Shown: one piece after another, positions 11,939 through 23,381 of the stretch
How positions within the stretch are numbered: position 1 is the stretch's first letter
Layout: each line of letters opens with the position of its first letter
Assembly (NCBI GenBank): GCA_021234155.1
Contig: JAJEKV010000066.1
Location: 5,047,063 to 5,111,062 of the forward strand
Length of the DNA stretch: 64,000 nt
Origin: Isoetes taiwanensis
Taxonomy: Eukaryota; Streptophyta; Lycopodiopsida; Isoetales; Isoetaceae
Direction: 5' to 3'
Notes under the pieces: generated by a model
What the model was told of the DNA's origin: nothing
Databases searched by the model: none
The model's input: the letters and a program-made list of their open reading frames with translations, nothing else
Made by a program: the position numbers and the translations under genes

Positions 11939-13781
11939 AATCTAATATCCCTTTTCCTCTTCTTACAGACAATACCGGAGTTGAGAGAACATCGTCTTTG
12001 TTTGCTTGGCAAGACTGGCGAGCTAAAGTGTCTTGATGGTGCAAAGTTGACACTTTTCTGGTAGTTGTTTGTATGGCAAAATCTTTTTGGTTTTCTTCCA
12101 TTGAGTTTTTGTTATGCTTGGCAGAGAACATAAGTTCAAAAGCACTAGAGAGCAAGGTAGTTGAATGCTCTTTGAACATAATCAAGAATAGTTGGGAGTT
12201 TATGAGAGTGCCGAACGATAAAAAGCATCCAAATACATGGCCTACATATAGAAAGGTAACTTGCATTTTCTTGTTATACCGTTTGTATGGACAATTGCAA
12301 TGTAACTTGGAACCCAACTGTAACTTGAGAGACCTTTGTTTCCTCATATCAGTATGTAAACGATCGTATGTTGTTCTAAGCTGGAACTTTTAATCCTTAG
12401 GTAGCATAATCCAATCCTGCCAAAACTTTATGCATTCCTAGAATCATACGTTTTGAAAGCATATTTGGCTTTATTCTGGCAGATAGATCATAAGCTGTTA
12501 TTTGCTTTCCAGATATCATAGCATTATCTTAAAATAACATGCATTACACCAAACACATGCTCTTCTTAAGGTACATGGCAGCCAAATATGTCCCTAGGAA
12601 TGTGGCTTGTTGGGCCTTCAAGACCAAGCTTGGAGGTCCTAAGTATAGTGCATAAACCATATTCTGCGCATTTTAACCATATTGGATTTTCTATTTTTAA
12701 GGTTCAGGCTCATTTGACTTTGTGCTTGCAAAATGTAGAAATATAAAGGCCTTGCATGCTATTAAGACGGCTGTCTTTGTTGAAAATTAGAATCCATGGA
12801 AATCTTCAAAGTACATCGCATACAGCTGACTATGGTAAGCCTGCACTCTGTAACAGCATAGAATGTGCCGCCATGCCCCACCTGTTGTATCTATCATATA
12901 CATTGAAAATACAAATAACGTATATATAATTTTAACATTTCTAGACCCTCCCATTTCCAGACTTACTTTCTGGTTTGATATATATGCTGGCCCTTGAAAA
13001 CCCCTCGACCCTACTATACATATAAGAGTAACATCCTATTTAGAAGATCTATAATAAGCCATTGGTTTAATGCATCTTCAGTATCTCATTTCCTAATGTC
13101 TCATGCTAAGCCTAGACTAGAATTCCCCCCAATCATGGTTAGTTGTGCACATCTCTTAGTTTAACTCCATGACTGCAAAGGACAAAGATATTATAGGTCA
13201 CAATGTATAATCACATGAGGGGTTTGCTTGTGTCAGATGCTATTGCTGCTTTTGAGATGTCGTATACTTGGTTTTTATGTACAAAGAAAAGGTAGATTCC
13301 TAAATGAGACTGCATTTTGGTTTTTATCTATAAAGTGCAATCTAACAGAGGCTTGTCTATGTCTTAGTCTGCATTGATGCCATTTATATGACTATTTGTG
13401 ATTTATTCTACATCTGAACAAATGGATATTCAAATAGGAGGCGAACGTGCCTTTAGAGGATTGTTGCATGTGAACTTTAAGCCTTTAAAGCTTTGATTTA
13501 TTTAGAAGTAGCATTTTGAATTCCTAGCTTATGACTAGACCGTCTCGACTAGGAATGACCTTTTCTTCAAAGATGTATATGATCTTCTAGGGCACACTTG
13601 CGTATTAGAAGTTCTTTGTTGGTGAATTTATCATATATACCATCTCAGATTTCTATCGTCTCGAGGCTAGTTTGGGCCAAATATAAAGCTTTGACTTAGA
13701 GAAATAGATTCATATAGATGATTTAGATAATCACATACTAATGTTTCAACTTGCATTGGCATGGGGAAGGTCAGGGGAAGC

Positions 13782-13832
13782 CTTCTGAGAAGCCTTCTGA
13801 TTTGCATGGAAGCCTTCTGATTTGCATGCAGA
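13782..13832. repeat. Short tandem repeat, 19-21 bp unit
   Basis: GAAGCCTTCTGATTTGCATG occurs twice, with a further partial GAAGCCTTCTGA immediately before it. Confidence 0.7.
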
Positions 13833-14504
13833 TATGTCATCATGACCAAGATGTGTACATCAAGCGCTTGAATGCTAACACCACTTGTTATGGGCATTGT
13901 GAAGCACTTTTGTTTTGTCAAGATTATCATTTCATGAGGTGCTTAGGAGAGAAGCTAGGTGTTTGGCTATAATATGAGAGCTTTAAATTGTGGTAAATTG
14001 GGGGATATGAGGACTGGCAGCACTCAAAGTCATATTGTCCTCTAACCCAATGTTCATTGTGACAAATCCAGGGATATGTCTTTTCGATTATGCAAGCAGG
14101 TAAAAAGTTTTTTTATTTTTTTAAGTAGCATACTGAGTTCTTGCATTTAGTATTTCTTCTTTCTTCCACGTGCATGCATTCTTGCATGTGATATTAACTT
14201 AGTCTCGTATGCTAGCAATTATGATCAAGCACTATAGTAGAGTTCTTATACCTTTGTGCACAGCATGAAACTCATTGATGTTAAATGGAGAAACATTGAA
14301 AAGCTTGAAAAAATGATTGAATGGTTAGCATATCTTAAAATAGCACTTGGCATAAATGTGGTATTGTGACTATGATGACTCATATAAATTTTAACATGCA
14401 TCATTTCATAACAAGTAGTACATACTCTACTTTTGAAGGACTGAAACACAACTTCTTCTCCTAAAATCATACTCTAAAACATGAACTACCTGATTCAACC
14501 TTCT

Positions 14505-15621
14505 TCCAAGTGAAACCAAGTTTAGATACATCTCTTACAATGAGAAGAATGCTGGAAGCTTGGAATGAGGTATGTATGTGCTACAGACCGCCTATAATTG
14601 ATGCTACTTGTAGAGAGATTCATTTTTTCTGGCACCCTGACTTGGAAACCGAGGAAAACAGTTGTCTGGCTCTAAAACACCCCCAAAAATATTAAATATA
14701 TGCAGTGGCATGATATAGGTCTCAGAAACGTTAAGGATTTAAGAAGTGGGGACAGATGGACTATGGGAAGAGGTACCAGAGATTACAAAGGTCTCCAATA
14801 TAGATAACAATGTCTTTAAGTCAGTTATGAGAAAACTGGATAGGTATGATGAATTAAGCAATAAATCTAGTCATTGGCAGCTTATTGGGAAGGAATCATA
14901 TTCAATTAAGGAGATGTATAAGCTTCTTAGACTTAATGGACCTTCAAGGGCCATACACTTATGGTCATGTGATGAGAAGTTAAGCTCTACAAACGCTGAA
15001 GGTTGGCAAATCTATACTGCAAATAAAATTAAAGCTTTTAGATGGATGGTTCTCCATCAAAGTTTGCCAACAAATGATAAGAGAGCAAAATATAACAGCT
15101 CAGAGGAAGGTAAATGTCCTATGGGATGTGGTGGAAAAGAAACCTCCAACCATGTCTTCCTACGTCCCATGGTAGCTGAATTCTGGAGCTGGATAGCTCA
15201 GATAAATCTAGGATCCATATCTGAAAGTAATATGCTAAATTTTCTAGATGCAAATTCCAGAATCAAGAACACAACAAGAGCTATATACTGTTGGGTGATA
15301 TGGAAACATAGAAACAGAGTTCAATTAAAGAAGAAAAACCCTTCAATGCATTGGATGAAAAAAACTTTCCTCACCACTTTTAAAGACTCAACAGTAGCTC
15401 ACAAAACACTAAAAGGGAAGAAATATGATAGTGCATGGGACAGATTTGGTCGGTTCCACGGTCCTTATGAGTATTATGTTACTAGTTTCACTCTTTTGAT
15501 GATGTCTTACACAAACGAGCAGAAGAGACCCAATAGGATGGGTGATGTTGCTAGGATGATGGGCAATGCTGAATATTCGAATGAGGAAGATTTCCAGTAC
15601 AGAGCAGATGAATACTTTTAA
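14505..15621 (+). pseudogene. LINE ORF2 C-terminal relic with zf-RVT domain
   Basis: The open frame 14746-15621 (291 codons) contains the reverse-transcriptase zinc-binding domain: KIKAFRWMVLHQSLPTND, then CPMGCGGKETSNHVF and RAIYCWVIWKHRNR. Just upstream, in another frame, IQWHDIGLRNVKDLRSGDRW is a typical preceding LINE segment, so a frameshift lies near 14745. No RT catalytic core or poly(A) is visible. It is a different copy and orientation from the zf-RVT relic at 7 kb. Function: nucleic-acid binding in target-primed reverse transcription; here dead. Confidence 0.8.
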
Positions 15622-15839
15622 AATGTTGAGAAGAGAAATGGTTCATGTCAAAGCCATTAAAAGACTGCTGAAACAGAAGGAGGTTTGGAGATTACTAGCC
15701 TCGCCCAAAGTAACCTCCGCTCGCCATAGCTGTTGTATTAGACCCTGTCTGCCCTAGCTGCCCCAACATACTACCCTGATGCCCTCAGCCTTGCTTCGCC
15801 TAGCACTCCATTTTTGTTAGGCCATGGCCCGCACCAAGG

Positions 15840-16745
15840 CTAGGTGATCTCTAGAGCCAAAGAACCTCTATAGTTTCCAAACTAACAAAAAAACTCTAAT
15901 CATGTTTGATTATAGTAGTTAGATTAGATCTACGTTCTATTAATTCAATTTATTGTGATGGTATATGATATCTCTGTGTGCACCTCTTGTGTATTGGGAA
16001 GGGGATAGAGACACGGAGCCTTCTAGTTGATGATTCTAGATTAGCCCATTAATTTCCAATTAATGGTCTGTGTATAAGAGCCCGCCTGGATGTGGGTGGA
16101 GGAGCTAGACCGGCTTATAAGGAAGACTTGTCCAATCACAGTTGATCCTTCTGGTGTGTAGAGTCCGTTAGGGAACATTGTGGGCTAGGCCTAATAGCTT
16201 GCCACTAAGTGTGGGCAAGGTATGGGCTTGACATTTCTTGGCTGATGCGTTGCCTCAGTGGGGTTCAAGTCGTATACAAGCAATGGCTCTCTAGCCCGCC
16301 TGTGATTGGCATGATATCTTATGGAGGGAAGTGATTAACCTTCTGCCTCATCAGGACTGGGAAGATGCAATCCAGGAATAGCCCCTTCGGCTATGCCCGA
16401 CAGGCTATGATTAAGCTTCAAGACTTATCAGCCTATCTGCAAAGTATGCATAAGAGAGGCCTAATACCAACCTAACGACCATGTTCTTACGCTGGCCAAA
16501 TCCATTGCTATGAATTCTATTTGCATTGACTTCTGGGGGCCAAGCCCTCAGTCGACCCTCATGAGTCTGCGCCTGGGTAGAACTTCCTTTCTGTTGATCT
16601 ATGATGTATTAATTCTGATGTATCTTATTGTGGTGATCCCATCCTTCCAGCTGGTTATTTATGTTCATGTGATGTTATATGCTTATGCTTATGCGCTTCC
16701 GCAGCTAGGATGGTCCTGAGGAAGACAAGATGAATGGCATGTCTA
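15840..16745 (+). repeat. LTR-like copy plus ~460-bp trailing module
   Basis: Positions about 15840-16282 align with the two LTRs of the gypsy element downstream. Shared landmarks are TGTATTGGGAAGGGGATAGA, AATTAATGG, AAGAGCCCGCC, GGGCTAGGCCTAATAGCTTG and GGGGTTCAAGTCG. The homology continues about 460 bp beyond the LTR end and matches the sequence after the 3' LTR at 23813-24290, with shared ATGCAATCCAGGAATAGCCCC, CTGCAAAGTATG and CGCTTCCGCAGCTA-like segments. It may be a solo LTR of a related family with a longer terminus, or a relic of a tandem insertion. Confidence 0.65.
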
Positions 16746-16811
16746 TTCTTTCCTGTGATGTTCCAGCATAATATACGATCCAAATACATATATTATACTG
16801 CCACGCCACTC

Positions 16812-16874
16812 GTACATGTCACCTTGATGACATGTACTTAGGAACTGTAAAGGGTTGCACCCTAAGGGGCAACC
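16812..16874. repeat. Two adjacent inverted repeats
   Basis: GTACATGTCA and TGACATGTAC (16812-16821 and 16828-16837) form a perfect 10-bp stem with a 6-base loop. Fifteen bases later GGTTGCACCC and GGGGCAACC (16853-16874) form an imperfect palindrome. They lie between the solo LTR-like copy and the 5' LTR of the gypsy element. Confidence 0.75.
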
Positions 16875-17249
16875 TCGTATGTTGCACATGTTTATAAACA
16901 TATGCATTTAACCCCCTTGCCTCATGGCAAAACCCCATAGATTCTTTTAACCCTGACCCTAAAAGGTCATGTCCTCTCGATTCCGCAGTAAGGGGAGACC
17001 CTAAACCTTTTCCAATTTCGTATTTCGGCTTCCTTGAGCCATTCCGGCCAAGCCAAGCTACTAGTTCGCATTGCCAGACGCCGTCAAGCCATCTTTGCAC
17101 AACAGATCCTCCAGATTCAGCTGCTTTTGTCCCAAGCAAAGGCATGGACGCGGTCCGAAGATGCGGGAGCGAGCCAGGGATCAGGTAACCAGTGATTCTG
17201 TTGTGCAATGCCGACTTTTAGTCCGGCAATGAGCTGGAATAGCATATTA

Positions 17250-17657
17250 GATCAGCCTTAGCGGTTTTATAGATACTGAGCTCACAAGCCCTAACAAAGG
17301 AACCATGTATTGTATGTTCTATATATCAGTTCTTTGATGATGATGTTCTATTTTATGCGCACTCCTGTGTATTGGAAAGGGGGGTAGAGACCCTGAAAGC
17401 CTTAGTAGCTGAAGTACCTAGATAGCCTCATTAATTCTCAATTAATGTGGGCTCTGCATAAGAGCCCGCCTAGTTGTGAGTGGCGGTGGATAAGGAGGAC
17501 ATGTCCCATTGTAGATTGATCCCTCTTGTGTATAAAGCCTACCAGGGATCTTAGCGGGCTAGGCCTAATGGCTTGCCATTGCATGTGGGCAATGCATAGG
17601 CTCGACACCTCTTGGGTGATACGTCACCTTCAATGGGGTTCAAGTCGTAGACGGGCA
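17250..17657 (+). repeat. Ty3/gypsy 5' LTR
   Basis: About 408 bp that align with 23382-23812. The end is placed at GGGCA directly before the primer-binding site; the start is set by where similarity to the 3' copy begins (AGCCTTAGCGG against AGCTTTAGCGG) and is accurate to a few bases. The 5' TG is not preserved in this copy. LTR divergence is substantial, consistent with an old insertion. Confidence 0.75.
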
Positions 17658-17658
17658 G

Positions 17659-17674
17659 TGGCATCAGAACCAGG
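17659..17674 (+). other. Primer-binding site (initiator tRNA-Met)
   Basis: TGGCATCAGAACCAGG starts two bases after the 5' LTR. It matches the plant consensus TGGTATCAGAGC at most positions, indicating priming by initiator methionine tRNA. Confidence 0.8.
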
Positions 17675-18257
17675 GAAGAGGCAGCAGAGGAAGGACACGA
17701 TAAGGTCCTCAGGTTTTACCTTTCGCTCCTCACCGACGGAAGGATAGCAGTGATACATCGGCAATTCAGTCCATGGGAAGAAGAAGGGGTGTTCATGCTC
17801 ATTGCCCTCTTAGAATTTGATAGGCATGCTCGGATGCCTCCTAACATCGACTACGTCATCTGGTAAAGAGGACAATAGCCTTGAGCATCTTCAACTTCGC
17901 AGTACCATACAGACCTCAGGGCAGAATAGCCGTCACTGTGGCCTATATGTCGGATAGAAGGATGGAAGACCTGGTAACGACATTGCAAGGTGGCATGCCC
18001 ACCAACATTCTCAAAACTTGGGACGTACTGTTGGCACAACCCAAGTGAAGAAGTTTTTGGAAGACAACCCGGCATATCGAAGATTCCAAGAATAGATTAA
18101 AAATTTTTCTTCTCTCTACCATTGATTGTAATAATATTGTATCTTTTGAATATAATTGTTGGCATTATGAATGTTTTTTAGATATATTTTGTTTCCACAA
18201 CTATATCATCAAACAACGAATGCAACAACAAACAAAAGCTAATCATAAGAGTGCAAT

Positions 18258-19516
18258 CTAATGCGTATGCAAATAGAGCACCCAGGAATGGACACACTGA
18301 GGAAGAACAAACATCCGCAAAATAATTTCAACCAAGGAACCTATTTCAAGGGTTTGAGGCACCAACCCAGAAGAAGAGATATCGCAGATGAGATCAGATA
18401 TCCAGGAGATAAGAACCTTGCTGGCAGGGAAGGCAGCAACTGCACCAGACCAGAATGTCCAACGACCGCAAACACCTGCTGGCAGAACAAACAAGGCAAA
18501 AAGAAGAGAAACCGGAGAAGGAGATCCCCTAGCACGGATTCCTCCAACACTAGTTCCGACTCGGACTTAGAATCAGCGGAGCAGGATAACGATCGGCAGG
18601 ACCGCTGGGAAGGTCCCAACCATGAGAAGGGCAAGAATGAGGCTGATTATTAGAAGAAAGTTGACTTCGCACTGAGTAACGTGTGGAAAACCAGGAAGCT
18701 GGAATAGATAACATGTCAGGGATGGAAGCCGAGCTAGGTTGGACGAGATGAGAGAATACGATGCTTATAGTATGAAAGACAAAGACAAGGGCAGAATAGT
18801 GACAGGTAATCTCAAGGGAGCGGCCAGAATTTGGTGGAAAGGCTATACCAAGGCCCACGGGTTAAGCAGAGATAACCGCATGTTCAAGAAATTCTCCAAG
18901 GCATTTAAGCGTCATTACGTGCTGAGGGAACACAAGTGTCATATGATGCAGCAATTTTATAGGTTGGAGTAGAGCAATAAGACGGTGCAGAAGTACACCG
19001 AAGAGTCTATGAGGTTGAGGCTCTATGTGCCAAATGTAGTAGAGGAGTATATTGAAGGCTTGAATGAGGAGATCAGGAAGCTTATGAGAGCTATCAACCC
19101 CAGAACAGTGTCAGAAGCAGATTCCAAGGGCGTGAGCTTACAAAGAACGGGTTCCCAAGGCAGTGGACAGTAGCAGCAGTACTATCAGGACAAGGAGAAA
19201 GCTACAGGAAGCTATAGTCCAAGAGCAGCAAGTCTGGCAGCTGCGAGACCTCAGTACAATGCAAATTATGAAAAGCAAGGGAATGCACAAGAAGCAGGTC
19301 AGCGTCAAGGACAAAGAGCAAGCGGGTGGTTCAAACTACTCCAAAGCAGTGAAGCAGTTCTTGAAGTCCATTCCGAAAGAGAAGAGACAAGAATATATCG
19401 AAAAGAAGTTGTGTTTCAGGTGCTTCCGACCGGGGCATTGGACACAAAACTGCCCCTTTGTGATGAATGAGAGAGCTAGGAGGATGGGAGACACCCCCAG
19501 AGAACGAGGAAGATGA
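18258..19516 (+). pseudogene. Gypsy gag (capsid and CCHC zinc knuckle)
   Basis: The Retrotrans_gag core reads GAARIWWKGYTKAHG near 18820, continuing to KAFKRHYVLREHKCHMMQQF, then a stop near 18970. The nucleocapsid knuckle CFRCFRPGHWTQNC (CX2CX4HX4C) is intact at 19412-19453. The gag reading frame changes several times between 18258 and 19516. The N-terminal part (18261-18653) is basic and Ser/Arg-rich and is not identifiable alone. Encodes particle and RNA-binding protein of the retrotransposon; no longer functional. Confidence 0.75.
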
Positions 19517-19589
19517 TGCTTGTGACTACATCCAGAGTGAGTGCCACATCTTTGTTGCCATTGTCTCCGACAATGCCGAGAGTCAATAT

Positions 19590-19960
19590 TAGGTCATTTC
19601 GACGAGTGGGAAAGTCAAAGCCAAGTCCTTCATAATGTTGATAGACATAAGGAGCACCCATAATTTTGCTTCGCCAAAGATGGTAGATATGTTGAAGCTG
19701 AAGCCTTTGAAGTCCAAACATAGGCCTGTTGTGTTGGCAAGTGGGGCAATCCGACACGCAGCAGGAAAAAGGATCAACTTCGACATAGACTTGCCAGGTA
19801 TCAACGTTGGAATGGGAGCAGAAGTGATGAACATTGGAAGTATGACTTAATCATAGGCATGGAATATCTTGGCCCAGCTAGAGCTGTGATTGATTGTGGG
19901 AAGCAGAAAATCACCTTAACAATGCCAAATGACAAAATCATTGAGATAACAAGTAAAGAG
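19590..19960 (+). pseudogene. Gypsy aspartic protease relic
   Basis: Segment MLIDIRSTHNFAS at about 19635 corresponds to the retropepsin active site (consensus D-S-G-S/A-T-H-N-F), but the triad reads D-I-R, so catalysis is lost. A second conserved strand, YDLIIGMEYLGPA, follows at about 19842 in another frame. It lies between gag and RT as expected. Confidence 0.75.
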
Positions 19961-19971
19961 GTCACCCAATC

Positions 19972-21063
19972 ATGCAATGCATATCTAGTAAGAAATTACT
20001 TAGATGCATAAAGAAGGAGCAAGTGACCTATGTTTTTAAGCTCGAAGCTGAGGAGCCAGAAACAGAAGAAGACAAGGAGGCCAAAGCATTGAACAAGCTG
20101 CCAAAGCCAATAGCCAACCTAGTGAAGGAATTCCATGATTTGTTTCCAGGCGAAATGAAGCAACTTCCACCTTACAGGGGAGTTAAGTGTGAAATAGCAC
20201 TTGAGCCAGGGACTAAGCCAACAACTAAGGCACCTTACAGAACGTCACCTCAAGAATTGAGGGAATTGAAGAAGCAATTACAGGAGTTGCTAGACCTAGG
20301 GTTTATAAGACCTAGCGTCTCTCCATTCAGGGTGCCAATCTTTTTTGTCAAGAAGAAAGATGGAAGTCTCAGAATGTGCATTGACTATCGTCAATTGAAC
20401 AAACACACTATCAAGAGCAAGCACGCACTGCCTTGATCAGATGATTTGATGGATCAGCTGCAGGGAGCGAATGTTTTCTCCAAAATAGACTTGAGGTCAG
20501 GCTACCATCAGATCAAAATCAAAGAAGGAGACATCCATAAGACTGCATTCAGGACGAGATATGGCCATTACGAATTCACAATGATGTCATTTGGATTGTC
20601 CAATGCCCCAGCAATATTTATGAGGCTCATGAATGACGTTTTCCGTGAGTTTCTGGACACATTCATCATAGTTTTCTTTGATGTCATTCGAGTCTACAGC
20701 ATATCCTTGGAGGAGCATGCCTAACACTCGAGGAAAGTACTTGAAAAGTTGAGGAGACACCAACTTTATGCGAAGTTATCTAAGTGTCACTTCGTGATAG
20801 AAAGAGTAGAGTACTTGGGACACGTAATCACAGCGGAAGGTATTTCCATCGACCCTGTGAAGATTGAAGTGGTAGTTGATTGGCTAGCACCGAAGAATAT
20901 CCATGAAGTGAGGAGCTTCCTTGGCTTAGCAGGGTATTACAGAAAGTTCGTCTGGAACTTTGCAACGGTAGCAGCACCGCTAATGGATCTCACCAAAGCA
21001 GAGAATATAAAAGATTGGGCGAGTGATTGGCAAAAGAAGGCTCATGCAGCGTTGGGACATTGA
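19972..21063 (+). pseudogene. Gypsy reverse transcriptase relic
   Basis: One reading frame, interrupted by stops at 20434 and 20722 and closed at 21061, contains the RT succession: [74 protein letters not shown], and [13 protein letters not shown] with [13 protein letters not shown]. The catalytic box normally V-x-x-D-D reads [10 protein letters not shown], so the second aspartate is gone. A typical full-length RT domain, dead by substitution. Confidence 0.9.
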
Positions 21064-21310
21064 AGGAAGCTTTAACGACTACCCTACGACCCAGAGAAAG
21101 ATAAGTTGGTGGCAACCGATGTTAGCAAGATTGCAACAGGAGCGGTCTTAATGCAGGAGGAGAGGATAGTAGCGTATGATTCAAGGAAGATGAACGACCC
21201 AACCACATCTCAACTTAAGATAAAGGAGATGGATGGAATTTCTGGAAGAGTACGATTTTGACATCGTGTACAAGCCAAGCACGATCAACGTGGTTGCAGA
21301 TGCACTCTGA
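21064..21310 (+). pseudogene. Gypsy RNase H relic with internal deletion
   Basis: KLVATDVSKIATGAVLMQEE and VAYDSRKMN mark the start of RNase H. The frame then jumps from KEMDG straight to EFLEEYDFDIVYKPSTINVV, which normally lies tens of residues further on. The central part with the TDH-containing strand is missing. A stop follows immediately after VVADAL at about 21308. Confidence 0.8.
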
Positions 21311-21389
21311 AGGCACCCCTTGACGACTAGAGTCCATTGCAATGCCATATCAACACTCACCAGTGAGTTTGACAAGAATATATGAGAGA

Positions 21390-22340
21390 TATTGCCAACG
21401 GGCCGAGATTTCAAGGAAGCATGGGCAAGCCTTTCTAAGGAGACAAGAATGGACAAAGAAAGGGAAACCTTCAAGCATTTTAAGAAGGGAAGTAACCTAT
21501 TGTATCATAAGAACAACTTATGCGTACCAGCGTCATCTGGAATCAAGAAGTTAATACTCCATGACATGCACAACAACCCAATAGCCGGCCATGCAGGTAT
21601 CATGAAAACCTACTTCAAGATAAGAAGTAGTTACTACTGGCTCGGCATGAAGAAGTAGATAGCCAGGTACATTCGTGAATGTCAGCTATATCAGCAGACG
21701 AAGGCATGGCAACTTCGAATTCCAGGAGTGTTGGAGCCATTTACCAGTGCCAAATGTCAAATGGGAAGTAATAAGCATGGACTTCATAACAGGGCTCCCA
21801 AGAACCACAAGAGGCAAGGACGCCTTAATGGTAGTAGTTGACAAGTTGTGAAAAATGACGCATTTTGTGCCATGTAGGACCACGGATACAGCTTTGGATA
21901 CCGCCGTCATGTTGTTCACAAAGGAGATCTTCTGACTCCATGGGATGCCAAGGGTGATAATCTCTGAAAGGAATCGAAGTTCATGAATGCATTTTGGCAA
22001 GATCTCTTCACCATCATCCAGACTGAGCTGTCAATGAGCACGACATATCACCCTCAGATTGATGGGCAGACGGAGCGTACGAATCGGATACTCAAAGATA
22101 TGTTGAGGAATTGCGTCTGGAACAAGCAATCAAAGTGGGACGATTACATTTACTTGGTGGAATTTGCATACAATAGCACCATGCAGGAGTTGTCTCAAAT
22201 GTTGCCATTCATGATCAATTATGGCTACCAATGTTTGATCCCAGACACTTGGCACAATCCTGTGTCCAAGATAGAAGTATCCCAGCAGATGCTAGCCGAC
22301 ATGCAACAATTGGTGAAAGAAGTGAGAGGATATCTCTAGC
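21390..22340 (+). pseudogene. Gypsy integrase relic
   Basis: The zinc-binding H2C2 region is visible as IKKLILHDMHNNPIAGHAGI with the following YYWLGMKK, then a stop at 21657. The catalytic core appears in fragments; its end is clear as MSTTYHPQIDGQTERTNRIL in 21983-22339, followed by WDDYIYLVEFAYNST. Several stops and frame changes interrupt the core. Confidence 0.85.
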
Positions 22341-22613
22341 AGCAAGGAGTCAGCAGAAGAGTGTAGCTGATAAGCACAGACCAATAAGAGAGTTCCAAGT
22401 AGGGGACAAAGTATGGCTGAAGATGAAGGTCAAATAAGCGAAGCTCCGCATTGCCAATTGCAAGAAGCTTGCTCCAAGATGGGCTGGGCCGTTCAGGATA
22501 ACCAAAAGAGTAGGTAACCAATCCTACAAGTTGGATTTACCAGTACATCTCAAAATCCATAGGGTCTTTCGCGTAAGTCTCCTGAAGAGGCACACTCCTA
22601 ATTCAGAGAAGTA

Positions 22614-22880
22614 TTGGAGACAACAGAGTTACTGAAAATGATGGACGAGCAACCGGAGATCGTCCCAGAGGTTCTTCTTGACAAGTCCTACAAGAAAACA
22701 AGAAGATTCCAATTCCTCCAATACCTAGTGAAGTGGACGCACTTACCTGTGGAAGATGCTACGTGGGCACTACAATCAGATTTGGAGAAGCAGTACCCTC
22801 AGTTCATGGAGCAATGCAAGGGTCGACTCGTCACCGAAGTAGTCAACATCGAACCGATAGGTGAGTGTGAGATAGATTAA
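22614..22880 (+). pseudogene. Integrase C-terminal chromodomain
   Basis: Open segment of 88 codons with EVLLDKSYKKTRRFQFL, QYLVKWTHLPVEDATW and LEKQYPQF, the classical chromodomain fold of plant chromoviruses, at about residues 17-66. Chromodomains target integration to specific chromatin. The aromatic cage position at the start of the domain is not obvious. It ends four bases before a perfect hairpin. Confidence 0.85.
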
Positions 22881-22883
22881 GAA

Positions 22884-22911
22884 GTCTACTTCTGTCGCCA
22901 CAGAAGTAGAC
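22884..22911 (+). terminator. Perfect 12-bp hairpin just after the pol stop
   Basis: GTCTACTTCTGT and ACAGAAGTAGAC pair perfectly around a CGCC loop. The stem begins four bases after the polyprotein stop codon. It may stabilise or shape the retrotransposon RNA 3' region. The terminator class is used only as the nearest label; function is inferred. Confidence 0.6.
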
Positions 22912-23381
22912 AAAATTGAGAGATAAGAGGTCATTTAGTCATGCATTGATAGGAAAACACCTCTAGTCAATGCCCACTACGGTGAGGACGCCATCCTCCA
23001 CACTAAGGGCTTAATTAAAGATGTAGGCATGAGTGATCATCTTATGCATTATAGGGCGCTGTCTCCACGGCCACGATGGAAGAAACATCATCTTCATACG
23101 CCGGAGATTAGCCTTGCATCTATATAGTTAATTAAGTGTAATTAAATGGGTGGTTCCCTAATAACCAACTTTATAATAAATAAATGCACACTAACGTAGT
23201 GTTGGATATGCAGGCCAATAGGAGTGTCTAGCGGCAGGAGGGTCACACTACGAAGACTTACAACATATATTTTGTCATGTTGCAAGGAGACCAAATGGAC
23301 CTTAAGTTATAAAATTTTGACAACTCTATTAATGATTAAGCGTACAAATTATAAAAGTTTTTTGAATATTAAATGTTAATA

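Larger units (their letters stand above)
10299..14489. other. No recognisable gene in ~4.2 kb
   Basis: Many short open frames occur (longest 136 codons on the reverse strand at 11937-12347), but none shows family motifs, coding composition or plausible exon structure. Two local duplications are visible and listed separately. The stretch reads as old intergenic DNA. Confidence 0.5.

Noticed and set aside
11937-12393. Overlapping frames of 136 and 106 codons on opposite strands
   Set aside because: No motifs in either translation and no plausible exon partners.
16819-17208. 129-codon reverse-strand frame beside the gypsy element
   Set aside because: It lies in repeat-derived sequence with inverted repeats; no motif supports it.
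17620-17657. GGTTCAAGTC in the LTRs as a tRNA T arm
   Set aside because: No matching acceptor, D or anticodon arms; the sequence is part of a repeated LTR end next to a primer-binding site.
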